64,000 bases of DNA from NCBI GenBank assembly GCA_018657955.1, contig JABHWD010000020.1, forward strand, positions 62,001 to 126,000, in the 5' to 3' direction. Both the position numbers and the translations under genes were made by a program. Source of the DNA: Flavobacteriaceae bacterium. Its GTDB lineage: Bacteria > Bacteroidota > Bacteroidia > Flavobacteriales > Flavobacteriaceae. Shown here piece by piece: positions 18,735 to 29,839 of the stretch. The notes below the pieces were generated by a model. It did not search any database. It worked only from the letters and a program-made list of their open reading frames with translations, and was not told where the DNA came from. The stretch's first letter is position 1, and each line of letters begins with the position of its first letter.

Positions 18735-19745
18735 CTAATAATTATTGTTGTAAATAACTAATAATTTGTCTTGAACAATTAAAGTTTTATTTCTTGGATT
18801 TATGTTAACTATTGGAGCTTTAGTTCCATTTTTAAAATTTAGGGGAGACTTAAATTTTCTAATTTCATCCCAAAGATTTTCATTTATAAAGGTTTGCAAT
18901 GTTTGAACTCCACCTTCAACAATTGCTGAAATAATATTTCTGTTATATAAGAGGTTAGTGATTTGATTACCAATTGGTTTTTTAAAATCAATTAGCTCAT
19001 TGGAGATAATAATTTTCTCTGCTTTAGAATTGAAGATATTTGAATTATTATTTAAATTATTGTCTTTACTTATAATAACTACTATTGGATCTCTTCCGTC
19101 CCAATCTCTAGTTGTTAGTTTCGGATTATCTTCTGAGATTGTTTTTCTTCCTACTATTAAGCACTGTTCTTCTGATCTCCATTTATGAACTAACTGTCGA
19201 GAATGTCTATTGGATATCCAAACAGGTTTTATTTTATTTTTTGTTTTGGGCGCAATAAAACCATCATTAGTTTCAGCCCATTTCAAAATTATATAAGGTC
19301 TTTTTTTATTTATAAATGTTAAAAATCTTTTGTGATGATCTTTGCACTTATTTTCTAAAACTCCTAAGACGACTTCAATTCCAGCCTCTTCTAATTGTTT
19401 AATTCCTTTTCCAGAAACTTCTGTGTGTGGATCTAATGTTCCAATAATAACTCTTGGTATTTTATTTTTAATTATTTCGTTAGTGCATGGGGGAGTTTTT
19501 CCGTGATGAGAACATGGTTCTAATGTTACATATAGGGTAGATTCCTTTAATTGGGATTTAATTTTCACTGAATTTATTGCATTTATTTCAGCATGATTTT
19601 TGCCAGGCCTACTTGTATACCCCTCTCCAATAATTTTATTATTATATACTATGCAAGATCCAACAGATGGATTTGGATAGGTATTCCCAATTCCTAATTT
19701 GCCTAGTTCAATACATCTACTAATATATTTTTCGTGTATATTCAC
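18735..19745 (-). CDS. ribD: Bifunctional riboflavin biosynthesis protein RibD
   Basis: Carries out the deaminase and reductase steps after GTP cyclohydrolase II. The N-terminal deaminase domain has the zinc motif HAEINAI, then TLEPCSHHGKTPPC. The reductase domain begins near RPYIILKWAETNDGFIAP. The GTG at 19745 (NIHEKYISRCIEL) is preferred over the ATG at 19763. A TAnnTTTG element at 19757-19750 lies between them, so the ATG would be upstream of the transcript. The protein is 336 residues with this start. It is divergent from an acetyltransferase gene. Confidence 0.94.
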   Translation of the reverse strand: MNIHEKYISRCIELGKLGIGNTYPNPSVGSCIVYNNKIIGEGYTSRPGKNHAEINAINSVKIKSQLKESTLYVTLEPCSHHGKTPPCTNEIIKNKIPRVIIGTLDPHTEVSGKGIKQLEEAGIEVVLGVLENKCKDHHKRFLTFINKKRPYIILKWAETNDGFIAPKTKNKIKPVWISNRHSRQLVHKWRSEEQCLIVGRKTISEDNPKLTTRDWDGRDPIVVIISKDNNLNNNSNIFNSKAEKIIISNELIDFKKPIGNQITNLLYNRNIISAIVEGGVQTLQTFINENLWDEIRKFKSPLNFKNGTKAPIVNINPRNKTLIVQDKLLVIYNNNY

Positions 19746-19749
19746 ATTA

Positions 19750-19757
19750 CAAAAGTA
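19750..19757 (-). promoter_or_regulatory. TAnnTTTG promoter element of ribD
   Basis: On the minus strand the bases read TACTTTTG, an exact match to the Bacteroidota -7 element. It ends 4 bp before the GTG at 19745, which implies a leaderless or nearly leaderless ribD mRNA and decides the start codon. Confidence 0.6.
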
Positions 19758-19764
19758 AAACAAA

Positions 19765-20262
19765 ATGCTTCACTACAATGGTTTTAAAATAAGACCTATT
19801 CAATTAGAAGATAACACTCAGATTTGTAATGTTATTAAAGGTGTTTTTTATGAACTTAATTTACCAAAGATTGGTACTACTTATGCCGACAAAGATACTG
19901 ATAACATGTTTGAAGCATATCAAGATAAAAAGTCAATTTATTATGTAATTAAAAAAGATGATAAAATTCTTGGTGGTTGTGGAATAAAAAAATTAGACGG
20001 ATCTGATAAAAATATTTGTGAGTTGCAAAAATTTTATTTTCATCAGTCGCTAAGAGGTAAAGGAGTTGGAAAATTTGTTCTTGATTTATGTTTAAAATTT
20101 GCAAAGGAAGTAGGTTATGAGCTTTGTTATCTTGAATCAACTTCAGTACTAAAAATATCTCATTATTTGTATAAAGTTTTTGAATTTGAAAATTTAGACG
20201 GTCCGCTTGGTGATACAAGTCATTATTCTTGTGATGTGCATATGATAAAAAAACTTAAATGA
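19765..20262 (+). CDS. GNAT family N-acetyltransferase
   Basis: A 165-residue single-domain acetyltransferase of unknown substrate. The acetyl-CoA-binding segment is QSLRGKGVGKFVLDLCLKFA, preceded by GGCGIKKLDGSDKNICELQKFYF. It starts 19 bp from the divergent ribD GTG, so its promoter must lie inside ribD. It overlaps prmC by 4 bp (ATGA), indicating translational coupling. Pairing with prmC is common in flavobacteria. Confidence 0.88.
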   Translation: MLHYNGFKIRPIQLEDNTQICNVIKGVFYELNLPKIGTTYADKDTDNMFEAYQDKKSIYYVIKKDDKILGGCGIKKLDGSDKNICELQKFYFHQSLRGKGVGKFVLDLCLKFAKEVGYELCYLESTSVLKISHYLYKVFEFENLDGPLGDTSHYSCDVHMIKKLK

Positions 20263-21092
20263 AATTAGCTTCCTTTAAAAAAGAATTTCTAGAATCTATT
20301 ACACCCTTATATAATAATGATGAAGCAAGGTCATTATACTATATGCTATGTGAAGAATATCTGGCCCTTTCTAAATCTAAATTAATTATTGCAGAAGACA
20401 TAGATTTGAGTGTAGAGAAAACTAATCATCTATATAATTGTTTAGAAAGACTAAAAAAAAATGAACCAATCCAATATGTTTTAGGTAATACAAAATTCTG
20501 TGGACTAAATTTTTTTGTAAATGAATCCGTTTTAATTCCTAGACCTGAAACAGAAGAATTAGTTAATATTATTCTTAAAAATGAATTAGGTGATAAAACT
20601 ATTTTAGATATAGGGTCGGGTAGTGGGTGTATTGCTATTTCATTAGCAAAATATTATCCTAACGCAAAGGTCACAGCTTTAGATGTAAGTAAAGATGCTA
20701 TAGATCTTTCAAAAATGAATGCTAAAGAGAATGATGTTAATCTAGAATTCATTAATGCAGATATTTTAAACTATAAATCTGATAAAAAATACGACATTAT
20801 AGTCTCTAATCCACCTTATGTTCTAGAAGAAGAAAAAAAGCATATGTCTAAAAATATACTTGATTATGAGCCTGAGTTAGCTTTGTTTGTAAAGAATGAT
20901 GATCCACTTCAGTTTTACAAAGCAATTCTTGAATTTGCTAAAAACTCTTTAAATAAATACGGAAAAATTTATTTTGAGATAAATGAAAAGTATAAGGATG
21001 AGATTAAAAGGCTAACCTATGACTATGGATATTCGAATATAGAGTGTAAGGAGGATTTATTTGGAAGAAATAGATTTTGTGTAATACTTTAG
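20259..21092 (+). CDS. prmC: Peptide chain release factor N5-glutamine methyltransferase
   Basis: Methylates the Gln of the GGQ motif in release factors RF1 and RF2. It has 277 residues. The N-terminal helical domain ends near IQYVLGNTKFCGLNFFV, then LIPRPETEELV. The SAM-binding fold has LDIGSGSGCIAISLA at about 117-130, and the catalytic NPPY is at about 184-187. The start overlaps the upstream acetyltransferase stop by 4 bp. Confidence 0.95.
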   Translation: MKLASFKKEFLESITPLYNNDEARSLYYMLCEEYLALSKSKLIIAEDIDLSVEKTNHLYNCLERLKKNEPIQYVLGNTKFCGLNFFVNESVLIPRPETEELVNIILKNELGDKTILDIGSGSGCIAISLAKYYPNAKVTALDVSKDAIDLSKMNAKENDVNLEFINADILNYKSDKKYDIIVSNPPYVLEEEKKHMSKNILDYEPELALFVKNDDPLQFYKAILEFAKNSLNKYGKIYFEINEKYKDEIKRLTYDYGYSNIECKEDLFGRNRFCVIL

Positions 21093-21104
21093 TTTAATGT
21101 TGTA

Positions 21105-21212
21105 ATGGGAGAGAAGTTTAAAATTGATGTTTCTGGTACTGACAAATTAGCTGAGAGGATAATATTGCCTGACAGAATCATTCAAGAATTACAATTTAGA
21201 CTTGAGTGCTAA
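21105..21212 (+). CDS. Short unassigned ORF after prmC
   Basis: A 35-codon frame beginning MGEKFKIDVSGTDKLAER and ending FRLEC. It fills the 116-bp spacer between prmC and the convergent cutC, overlapping the cutC stop by 4 bp. The composition looks protein-like, with charged and hydrophobic residues alternating, and it could be a peptide gene or the tip of a lost gene. I recognise no family, so existence as a real gene is uncertain. Confidence 0.25.
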   Translation: MGEKFKIDVSGTDKLAERIILPDRIIQELQFRLEC

Positions 21213-21829
21213 ACTTTCTTTATTTCGCTTTTAAATGATCCATGTATTTCTTTGAATCCAGCTTTTGAAAAAATTTCAAAAAATTTAGTTTTCATTCCAG
21301 CACCAGGTAATATTATAATTCTGTTATTATTTATTTTATTCAATTTTTTAAGAAGTTTAAGTCCTTTAATAGCAGTACCTTCTTGCCCTGAAGTCAAAAT
21401 TCTATTTACACCTAATTTAATAAGTTGATCTACTCCTTCAATAGGATTAACTATTTTGTCAAAAGCTCTGTGAAAAGTAAATTCTAGAGGTTTGCTTAGC
21501 TCAATCAATTCTTTTGTTCTTTTTATGTCAATTGTATTATCAGTATTTAATACCCCAGAGACAATTCCACTACATCCTAATTTTTTAAACTTTTTAATAT
21601 CATTTTTCATTAATTCAAACTCTTCATTATTATATACAAAATCTCCACCTCTAGGTCTAATTAGTATAAATACAGGAATTTTGAGTTTATTTATAGTGCT
21701 AACTGATATATCATCATCTGGAGTTAATCCATCTAGATGTAGGTCTTTGCAAAGCTCAATTCTATTAGCACCTCCTAATTCAGCATTAACAGCATATTCA
21801 TATGAATTAGCACAAACTTCAACAATCAT
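21209..21829 (-). CDS. cutC: CutC family protein
   Basis: A TIM-barrel protein historically linked to copper tolerance; its true biochemical role is unsettled. It has 206 residues, shorter than the roughly 240 typical, with no sign of a frameshift. Conserved segments are MIVEVCANSYEYAVNAELGG, ANRIELCKDLHLDGLTP, VFILIRPRGGDFVY, and LEFTFHRAFDK. It shares its start with the end of the GH20 gene (1-bp overlap), so both are likely one transcript. Confidence 0.92.
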   Translation of the reverse strand: MIVEVCANSYEYAVNAELGGANRIELCKDLHLDGLTPDDDISVSTINKLKIPVFILIRPRGGDFVYNNEEFELMKNDIKKFKKLGCSGIVSGVLNTDNTIDIKRTKELIELSKPLEFTFHRAFDKIVNPIEGVDQLIKLGVNRILTSGQEGTAIKGLKLLKKLNKINNNRIIILPGAGMKTKFFEIFSKAGFKEIHGSFKSEIKKV

Positions 21830-23451
21830 TAATCTATTTTTTCTAAGTGAGTGGAGTAGTTTATATTTAATTTGTCGAGCCTGTCAAAGAAAGAGGTAAC
21901 TCTATTAGAGAATTCTTCAAAATTTGATTTGTTTTTTGACCAAACTACTTCTGATAATGCAAAAATTCTTGGGAATACCATATATTCTACATATTCACTA
22001 GTTGACATATACTCAGTCCATACATTTCCTTGAGCTCCTATGATATATTTTGAAGATTCACTATCTAATTCTTCAGGAATTGGTTCATAGTTGTAGATTT
22101 CTTCAAGAGGAGTATATCCGCCAATAGCTAATGGTTCATTTTTATCTTTAGATTGATAGTGGTCAAGGTAACATGTTGCATTTGGAGTCATAATTACATC
22201 ATGTTTCATATTGGCTGCTTTTATTCCTCCTGAAATACCTCTCCATGACATTACGGTAGCATTTGGAGCAAGACCACCTTCCAATATTTCATCCCAACCA
22301 ATTATTTTCTTCCCTTTACTATTAATATATTTCTCCATTCTTGAGATGAAATAGTTTTGAAGTTCATGCTCATCTTTTAAGCCTTCTCGTTTAATAACAC
22401 TTTGACAATTATTGCATTTCTCCCATCTTGTCTTAGGTGCTTCATCACCTCCAATATGAATATATTTTCCTGGAAACAAATCAACAACTTCATCAATTAC
22501 ATCTTCTAGGAACTTAAATGTTTCTTCTTTGCTGCAGTAGATGTCCTCAAAAACACCCCATAGAGTTGCAACATTAACTGGTTTTTCTTCGCAGCTTAGG
22601 TTTGGATATGCCGCTATTGCTGCTTTTGAATGACCTGGCATTTCAATTTCAGGTATTATAGTTATCTCTCTTTCTAATGCGTAATTAACGATATCTTTTA
22701 CTTGTTCTTGAGTATAATAGCCTCCATATTTTGTTTTGTCGTATTTTCTAGGCCTGTCTGTATAATGACCTGCAAGGGTAGAATCTCTATAAGCTGCAAT
22801 TGTATTTAATTTTGGGTATTTTTTTATTTCAATTCTCCATCCTTGATCTTCAGTTAGGTGCCAATGAAATGTATTGAATTTAAGCATTGCTAGAGCATCA
22901 ATATACTTTTTTATAAACTCTACAGAGAATAGATGCCTTCCTACATCTAAATGCATACCTCTATATTTAAATCTTGGACTATCTTCAATTATTTGACACT
23001 TTATTCTGATCTCTTTATTTGGGTATGTTTTGTCTTCAAAAGATGCAGGAATTAGCTGTCTTAGTGTTTGTATTGCATAAAAAGCTCCTTTATTATCCTT
23101 AGACGTAATAGTAATACCATTTTGTCTTATTTCAATCTTGTATCCTTCATCATTACTTAGTTTTTCATCCAACAAAAATTGCACAAAATTACTTGTGGTA
23201 TTTGAATCTTTTAGAACCAGAAATTTATTTTTTCCTTGATTAAGAAATGCCCTAAAAAAGTTAATTGAATTCTTGAATTGATCGGGATAGTTTATAGAAG
23301 TGTTACTATTTATTATAAAAAATCCATCAAGAAAAATTTGTTTGTCAGGAACAGGTATAATTTTAGAGTTTAAATCATTTGAATAACCTAAATAAAAGAA
23401 GCTATTTATAAGATAAAAAACAGATAAAACTATTACTTTCTTGTACATCAA
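21829..23451 (-). CDS. Secreted beta-N-acetylhexosaminidase, GH20
   Basis: Removes terminal GlcNAc or GalNAc residues from chitin oligomers, glycoproteins or muropeptides. An N-terminal signal segment (about 4-22) suggests export. The GH20b accessory domain occupies about 30-155 and the TIM barrel follows from RFKYRGMHLDVGRH. The catalytic pair is Asp336-Glu337 in HIGGDEAPKTRW. HWHLTEDQGWRIEIKKYP is also typical. Together with the murQ product it could feed amino-sugar recycling, but the two are far apart. Confidence 0.94.
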   Translation of the reverse strand: MMYKKVIVLSVFYLINSFFYLGYSNDLNSKIIPVPDKQIFLDGFFIINSNTSINYPDQFKNSINFFRAFLNQGKNKFLVLKDSNTTSNFVQFLLDEKLSNDEGYKIEIRQNGITITSKDNKGAFYAIQTLRQLIPASFEDKTYPNKEIRIKCQIIEDSPRFKYRGMHLDVGRHLFSVEFIKKYIDALAMLKFNTFHWHLTEDQGWRIEIKKYPKLNTIAAYRDSTLAGHYTDRPRKYDKTKYGGYYTQEQVKDIVNYALEREITIIPEIEMPGHSKAAIAAYPNLSCEEKPVNVATLWGVFEDIYCSKEETFKFLEDVIDEVVDLFPGKYIHIGGDEAPKTRWEKCNNCQSVIKREGLKDEHELQNYFISRMEKYINSKGKKIIGWDEILEGGLAPNATVMSWRGISGGIKAANMKHDVIMTPNATCYLDHYQSKDKNEPLAIGGYTPLEEIYNYEPIPEELDSESSKYIIGAQGNVWTEYMSTSEYVEYMVFPRIFALSEVVWSKNKSNFEEFSNRVTSFFDRLDKLNINYSTHLEKID

Positions 23452-23503
23452 TTTAGTATATTAGATGTCTAAAGATATATAAAATTATATTACTATTTTT
23501 TGA

Positions 23504-25516
<2,013 letters not shown>

Positions 25517-25536
25517 AAAATAGTTTTTTTATAGCA

Positions 25537-26736
25537 CTAAAATGACCATTTTAATCTAGCATAGTAACCATTAATTCTGCTGATAGTATTAATAGGTGCA
25601 ATGTCTGTATCTATAGTTATAATATCAGAATTAAATTCATCATCCATATAGAAAAATTGCCCAATTATGCTTGCGTCAAGAGATGAATTAATGTCATAAG
25701 AAATGTTAGGTGAAAAGAAAAAGAAATTAATTCCTTCACCATACAATAGAGTAAAGGATGTATTTATTGCAGGTGTAATAAATGCAGAAGCCTGAATTAA
25801 ATAACTATTTTTTGAAGGCATTAAATTTTTTGGTGAAAGCACATTCTGTGTTACTGAATGAGGATCAAATTGTTGAGGATCTGAAAATCCATTTGAATTA
25901 TACAGATGAGATCCTAAAATATAAAAACCGTTTTTGAATGAATAATCTATTGATGTAGAGAGACTAGTAGAATTTTTTTCAGAAGATTCTTCAGACATAA
26001 AATAGGTAATTTCTCCCTTAAATCCAGCATTTTTTATGTTTCCAGCCCATCCACCTCCTAAAGCTATATCATCGTAATAATTTGCTAGCAAAAATTGAAA
26101 ATCATATCCCATTTTATTTATTTTATACAATGCTGCAATCACTGAGCTATTTTCTAATGTTGATGGCTTATATACAATATCTAAACTCGATAAATCATCT
26201 CCAGTGTATTGAAAACGAATTACATCAGATCCAGGCCTTTCTATGTAATCAAAATCAATAAAATTATAGGCATTAAACAGATCATTTGAATTCCATATAG
26301 TATTTATTCCCCAATTAACCCTTTGACGGCCAATACTTATTTCAATTTTCTCTTTTTGATATTTTAACCACATTCTATCGATCATAGAATGTATTTTAAA
26401 TTTAGAATCATTAACAAAATGATGAGATAAATCAAGATATCCATTATCAGAATTAAATCTACCTTCATCAAATAGTATACGATTCCTTAATTCTAAGCCT
26501 ATTGAAAAATTTTCTTGAATATAACCTCTAATATTAATCCTATTATGTATTAGATGATTTGTTTGGGATTCTTGATGATTTAACCCTTTAAATTCTAGAT
26601 ATGAAGGCAAATAGTTAATATACCCACTTAAGGTAAATTCTACTTTTTTCTCTTGACCCTGTAATTCAATGCAGGATACTATAATAAGAAAAAATAGAAA
26701 AGAATTATTTTTTAATATCCTTAATAATTTTTCCAT
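25537..26736 (-). CDS. Outer-membrane beta-barrel protein of an ABC export operon
   Basis: A 399-residue protein with an N-terminal signal segment (hydrophobic about 12-24, ending near LQGQ). Many alternating strands follow, such as VEFTLSGYINYLPS and FSIGLELRNRILFDEGRF, and the final strand YYARLKWSF ends in the aromatic residue typical of barrels. I do not recognise a named family; it looks porin-like. Its start lies 32 bp inside the upstream ATPase gene, so it belongs to the LolA-like/permease/ATPase operon and may be the outer-membrane end of that pathway. Confidence 0.7.
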   Translation of the reverse strand: MEKLLRILKNNSFLFFLIIVSCIELQGQEKKVEFTLSGYINYLPSYLEFKGLNHQESQTNHLIHNRINIRGYIQENFSIGLELRNRILFDEGRFNSDNGYLDLSHHFVNDSKFKIHSMIDRMWLKYQKEKIEISIGRQRVNWGINTIWNSNDLFNAYNFIDFDYIERPGSDVIRFQYTGDDLSSLDIVYKPSTLENSSVIAALYKINKMGYDFQFLLANYYDDIALGGGWAGNIKNAGFKGEITYFMSEESSEKNSTSLSTSIDYSFKNGFYILGSHLYNSNGFSDPQQFDPHSVTQNVLSPKNLMPSKNSYLIQASAFITPAINTSFTLLYGEGINFFFFSPNISYDINSSLDASIIGQFFYMDDEFNSDIITIDTDIAPINTISRINGYYARLKWSF

Positions 26737-27382
26737 CTTCTAAAGTTACAACTCTTCTTGCTCTATCAATAACCCTTTGGTCGTGAGTAGAGAATACAAA
26801 TGTGATATTTTCTTGCTTATTTAATCTAGACATAATGTCAAGCAATTTTGCTGTAGATTTTGAATCTAAATTAGCTGTTGGTTCATCTGCAAGTATAAAT
26901 TTTGGTTTTGAAGCTAGCGATCTTGCAACTGCTACTCTTTGCTGTTGACCTCCTGATAGTTCTGCTGGCCTTCTTTTTGACATATCACCCATACCTACTT
27001 CATTTAGCAAATCACTTGATCTTTTTTCCATGTCTTGCTTATTATAGCCTTGCATTAACATAACCATTTCAATATTTTCCTTTGCTGTTAGCACAGGTAT
27101 TAGATTATAAGATTGAAACACAAAACCTATGTTATTTAATCTAAATTTTATCATTTGATTTGATGAATATGATGAAATTAATTCACCATCAATGATTACT
27201 TTTCCACTTGTTGGGTTATCTAAACCACCTATACAATTTAATAATGTAGTTTTTCCTGACCCAGAAGGGCCTACAATAGCAGTAAATTCACCATCAGAAA
27301 TTTTTAAGTTTACATTATCTACAGCTTTAACTTTTAAACTTCCTTGTTTATAAGTTTTTTTTAACTCTTCTGTTTCGATCAT
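26705..27382 (-). CDS. ABC transporter ATP-binding protein, LolD/MacB type
   Basis: A 225-residue ATPase with Walker A GPSGSGKTTLLNCIGG (about 39-54), signature ELSGGQQQRVAVARSLA, Walker B KFILADEPTANLD and the H-loop FSTHDQRV. The sequence type is the one that pairs with FtsX-like permeases, which push lipoproteins or lipids across the periplasm. It follows the second permease by 10 bp and overlaps the barrel gene start. Confidence 0.93.
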   Translation of the reverse strand: MIETEELKKTYKQGSLKVKAVDNVNLKISDGEFTAIVGPSGSGKTTLLNCIGGLDNPTSGKVIIDGELISSYSSNQMIKFRLNNIGFVFQSYNLIPVLTAKENIEMVMLMQGYNKQDMEKRSSDLLNEVGMGDMSKRRPAELSGGQQQRVAVARSLASKPKFILADEPTANLDSKSTAKLLDIMSRLNKQENITFVFSTHDQRVIDRARRVVTLEDGKIIKDIKK

Positions 27383-27392
27383 AATTTAATAT

Positions 27393-28619
27393 TTAAATTG
27401 ATTTTGTTGCTTCTGCCGGATTTATTTTAAGAGCTCTTATTGCAGGAAACATTGAAGAAATGAATGAAATCAAAATTACCAGCAAACTCAGATTAAAATA
27501 ATATTCATAAGGAAGCTTTAAATAAAGTATTGTTCCTACACCAAAGTTCTCAAGACCAGATCCTACGATGCTTAAATCTATACCACTAACACTAAAATAA
27601 TCTATAGTAATATATGTAATTAAGACACTAAATGGTATAGCAACTAAAGAAAGAAATACAGTCTCAAGACAAATCATTAAGAATATATAAATCTTACTCA
27701 TCCCTATAGACATAAGCATTCCTATTTCTTTTTTTCTTTCAAGAATTGCCATAAGCATAGTATTAATAATACCAAATGATAAACCTGAAAGGACTATTAA
27801 CATAAAAATATATAAAAATGAGCTCATCATCTTGTTTGCATAAGCGAGCTCAACAGCAATATCACCCCAGAATTTAACATCTAGAGTATTATTAATTTTT
27901 TGTAAATCTAATTTTAATGATTCAGTTATATCATCATTAATAGTTAAAATAGGGATTTCATGATAACCATTTAAATCGGGTAAATTTGAAAAAATAGAAT
28001 TGTTTTTTACAAAGACATTATAATCATCAAACATTGAATTCCCAGATTTAAAAACTCCCTCTATTCTAAATAATAAAGACGTTATATCTCCATTTACATC
28101 TTGAAAGGTTATTACCACCTTAGATCGAAGTCTTAGATTTAGTTTATCTGCTAATTTTTTACCAACGATCATTGTATTTTCCCTTTTAGATTCAAAATAA
28201 TCTCCTTCAACAATTTTAGTATATACATTAGTTACTTTAATCTCAAATTCAGGATCAATTCCAAGAACATTGACCCCATAGGAACCAGTAGAATTTGATA
28301 ACATACCATTTATTACAGTTCTTTTAGAATAGGATTTCACTCTATTATCATTTTTCAATTTTTCCTCCAAATAGTGAATATTAGAAATAGTGTCACTTAG
28401 AGAATATTCCTTAGAAAACTCTTTATTATGAATTTGAATATCTGCTAGGTAAGTGTTTATTGCTGTGTTCATCCGCTGACTATTTAGAGTAATCATTAAA
28501 GATGAAATTATTAGACCTCCGTATAGACCTAATATGATGGAAAGAATTACTACTAGACTTCTTTTTTTATTCCTCCAGATATTTCTCCACCCAATTTTTA
28601 TTAATGTAATTAGCCTCAT
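27393..28619 (-). CDS. FtsX-like ABC permease (second of a pair)
   Basis: A permease of 408 residues. I chose the ATG at 28619 (MRLITLIKIGWRNIWRNKKRS), which overlaps the upstream permease stop as ATGA. An in-frame start 37 codons earlier would add residues with no family counterpart. One N-terminal helix (about 20-42) is followed by a long periplasmic MacB-type domain and three C-terminal helices. A gain-of-contact segment ERKKEIGMLMSIGMSK follows helix 2, and it ends LKINPAEATKSI. It probably forms a heterodimer with the preceding permease. Confidence 0.9.
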   Translation of the reverse strand: MRLITLIKIGWRNIWRNKKRSLVVILSIILGLYGGLIISSLMITLNSQRMNTAINTYLADIQIHNKEFSKEYSLSDTISNIHYLEEKLKNDNRVKSYSKRTVINGMLSNSTGSYGVNVLGIDPEFEIKVTNVYTKIVEGDYFESKRENTMIVGKKLADKLNLRLRSKVVITFQDVNGDITSLLFRIEGVFKSGNSMFDDYNVFVKNNSIFSNLPDLNGYHEIPILTINDDITESLKLDLQKINNTLDVKFWGDIAVELAYANKMMSSFLYIFMLIVLSGLSFGIINTMLMAILERKKEIGMLMSIGMSKIYIFLMICLETVFLSLVAIPFSVLITYITIDYFSVSGIDLSIVGSGLENFGVGTILYLKLPYEYYFNLSLLVILISFISSMFPAIRALKINPAEATKSI

Positions 28620-29839
28620 TTTTTCATAGCTTTTACTGGGTTTAATGATAAAATTCGAATGGCTGGATAAATTGATATAAGTAATGAAATACCAAAGATG
28701 AAAGCAGCATGTGAAATAGGGATATCCCAATTTATAGAAAAAGGCATTATTGGATCAAAACCAAATTCACCCATGGCATCCCCTAATCCTTCACCAAAAC
28801 TATCCATATTAATTGGATTTTTGTTGAAATAATGTGAAATAGGTCTAGTTGTTAATACTCCAATTATTACTCCTATAGAAGAGAGCATAATAGTTTCTAA
28901 CAATATTATCAGATATAATTTTATCTTATCCATTCCGATTGATAGTAGAACACCAAGCTCGTACATCCTTTCTTCAGTCATCATAAGAACTGTCCCAAAC
29001 ATTCCAAAGCATACAATTACATATAATATAAAAGCCATTATTAACCCTCCTACATTATCTGCTGTAATCATTTGATCTAATTCAGGAAGAATCTCTTTCC
29101 AAGTCATAACTTCATAATCACTAGAAATAGCTTTTCTAACATCTTCTGCTATTTTTTTTTCATCGTAATATTCTTTTTTATCGATAACTAGGTGAGTAGC
29201 AATATTTTCTGATGATATATAATCCTGTGCTGATTCTATATCCATAAAAATGGCATTCTCATTTAATTTGGGGTTTTTTAAATCAATTATTCCATTAGCC
29301 ACATATTTTCCTGCAGCCATCATTCCTTGATAGCCTTGTCCAAAAAGCACTAATGTGTCTCCCATTGTGACATCAAAATATTCTGCTATTCCTTTGCTTA
29401 AAATTATTCTATCAGCATTGTCAAATGATTTTGAACCTTCTATTATTCTTTTATCCCAATCTGTTATTAGTTGTTCTTTTTCAATTTCAATACCAGTAAT
29501 TATTACTCCTTTAGATTTCTCCCCTTTTGAAACAAGAGAAAAGGTTTGAAGACGCTTAGCAATATTATCAATACCATCAATAGAATTAATTTCATTAATG
29601 AATTTTTCATCTACTTCCATTGAATTATTAACACTTTGTTTATCCCAATATCCATTGGCATGAACTTGAACATATCCAGAATAAGATTGTACAATTGTGT
29701 TTATAATATTATCGTAGAAGCCAAATTGCATGCTTCTCATCAATATTATAAGAAATAAAGCTCCAGAAATAGAAAGAGTAGTTATTAAAGTCCTTTTTTT
29801 ATTTCTCCAGATGTTTCGCCAGGCTATTTTTAGAATCAT
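28616..29839 (-). CDS. FtsX-like ABC permease (first of a pair)
   Basis: A 407-residue permease homologous to its neighbour, starting MILKIAWRNIWRNKKRTLITT. One N-terminal helix is followed by a periplasmic core of about 220 residues, and three helices near the C-terminus end SLNPVKAMKK. The cytoplasmic loop EERMYELGVLLSIGMDK matches the coupling loop of lipoprotein-release permeases. It overlaps both the LolA-like gene before it and the second permease after it by 4 bp (ATGA), so stoichiometric production is likely. Confidence 0.9.
   Translation of the reverse strand: MILKIAWRNIWRNKKRTLITTLSISGALFLIILMRSMQFGFYDNIINTIVQSYSGYVQVHANGYWDKQSVNNSMEVDEKFINEINSIDGIDNIAKRLQTFSLVSKGEKSKGVIITGIEIEKEQLITDWDKRIIEGSKSFDNADRIILSKGIAEYFDVTMGDTLVLFGQGYQGMMAAGKYVANGIIDLKNPKLNENAIFMDIESAQDYISSENIATHLVIDKKEYYDEKKIAEDVRKAISSDYEVMTWKEILPELDQMITADNVGGLIMAFILYVIVCFGMFGTVLMMTEERMYELGVLLSIGMDKIKLYLIILLETIMLSSIGVIIGVLTTRPISHYFNKNPINMDSFGEGLGDAMGEFGFDPIMPFSINWDIPISHAAFIFGISLLISIYPAIRILSLNPVKAMKK

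Noticed and set aside
28620-28730. Longer N-terminus of the second FtsX-like permease
   Set aside because: It overlaps the first permease gene by over 100 bp and is not permease-like; the ATGA overlap at 28619 is the usual arrangement.
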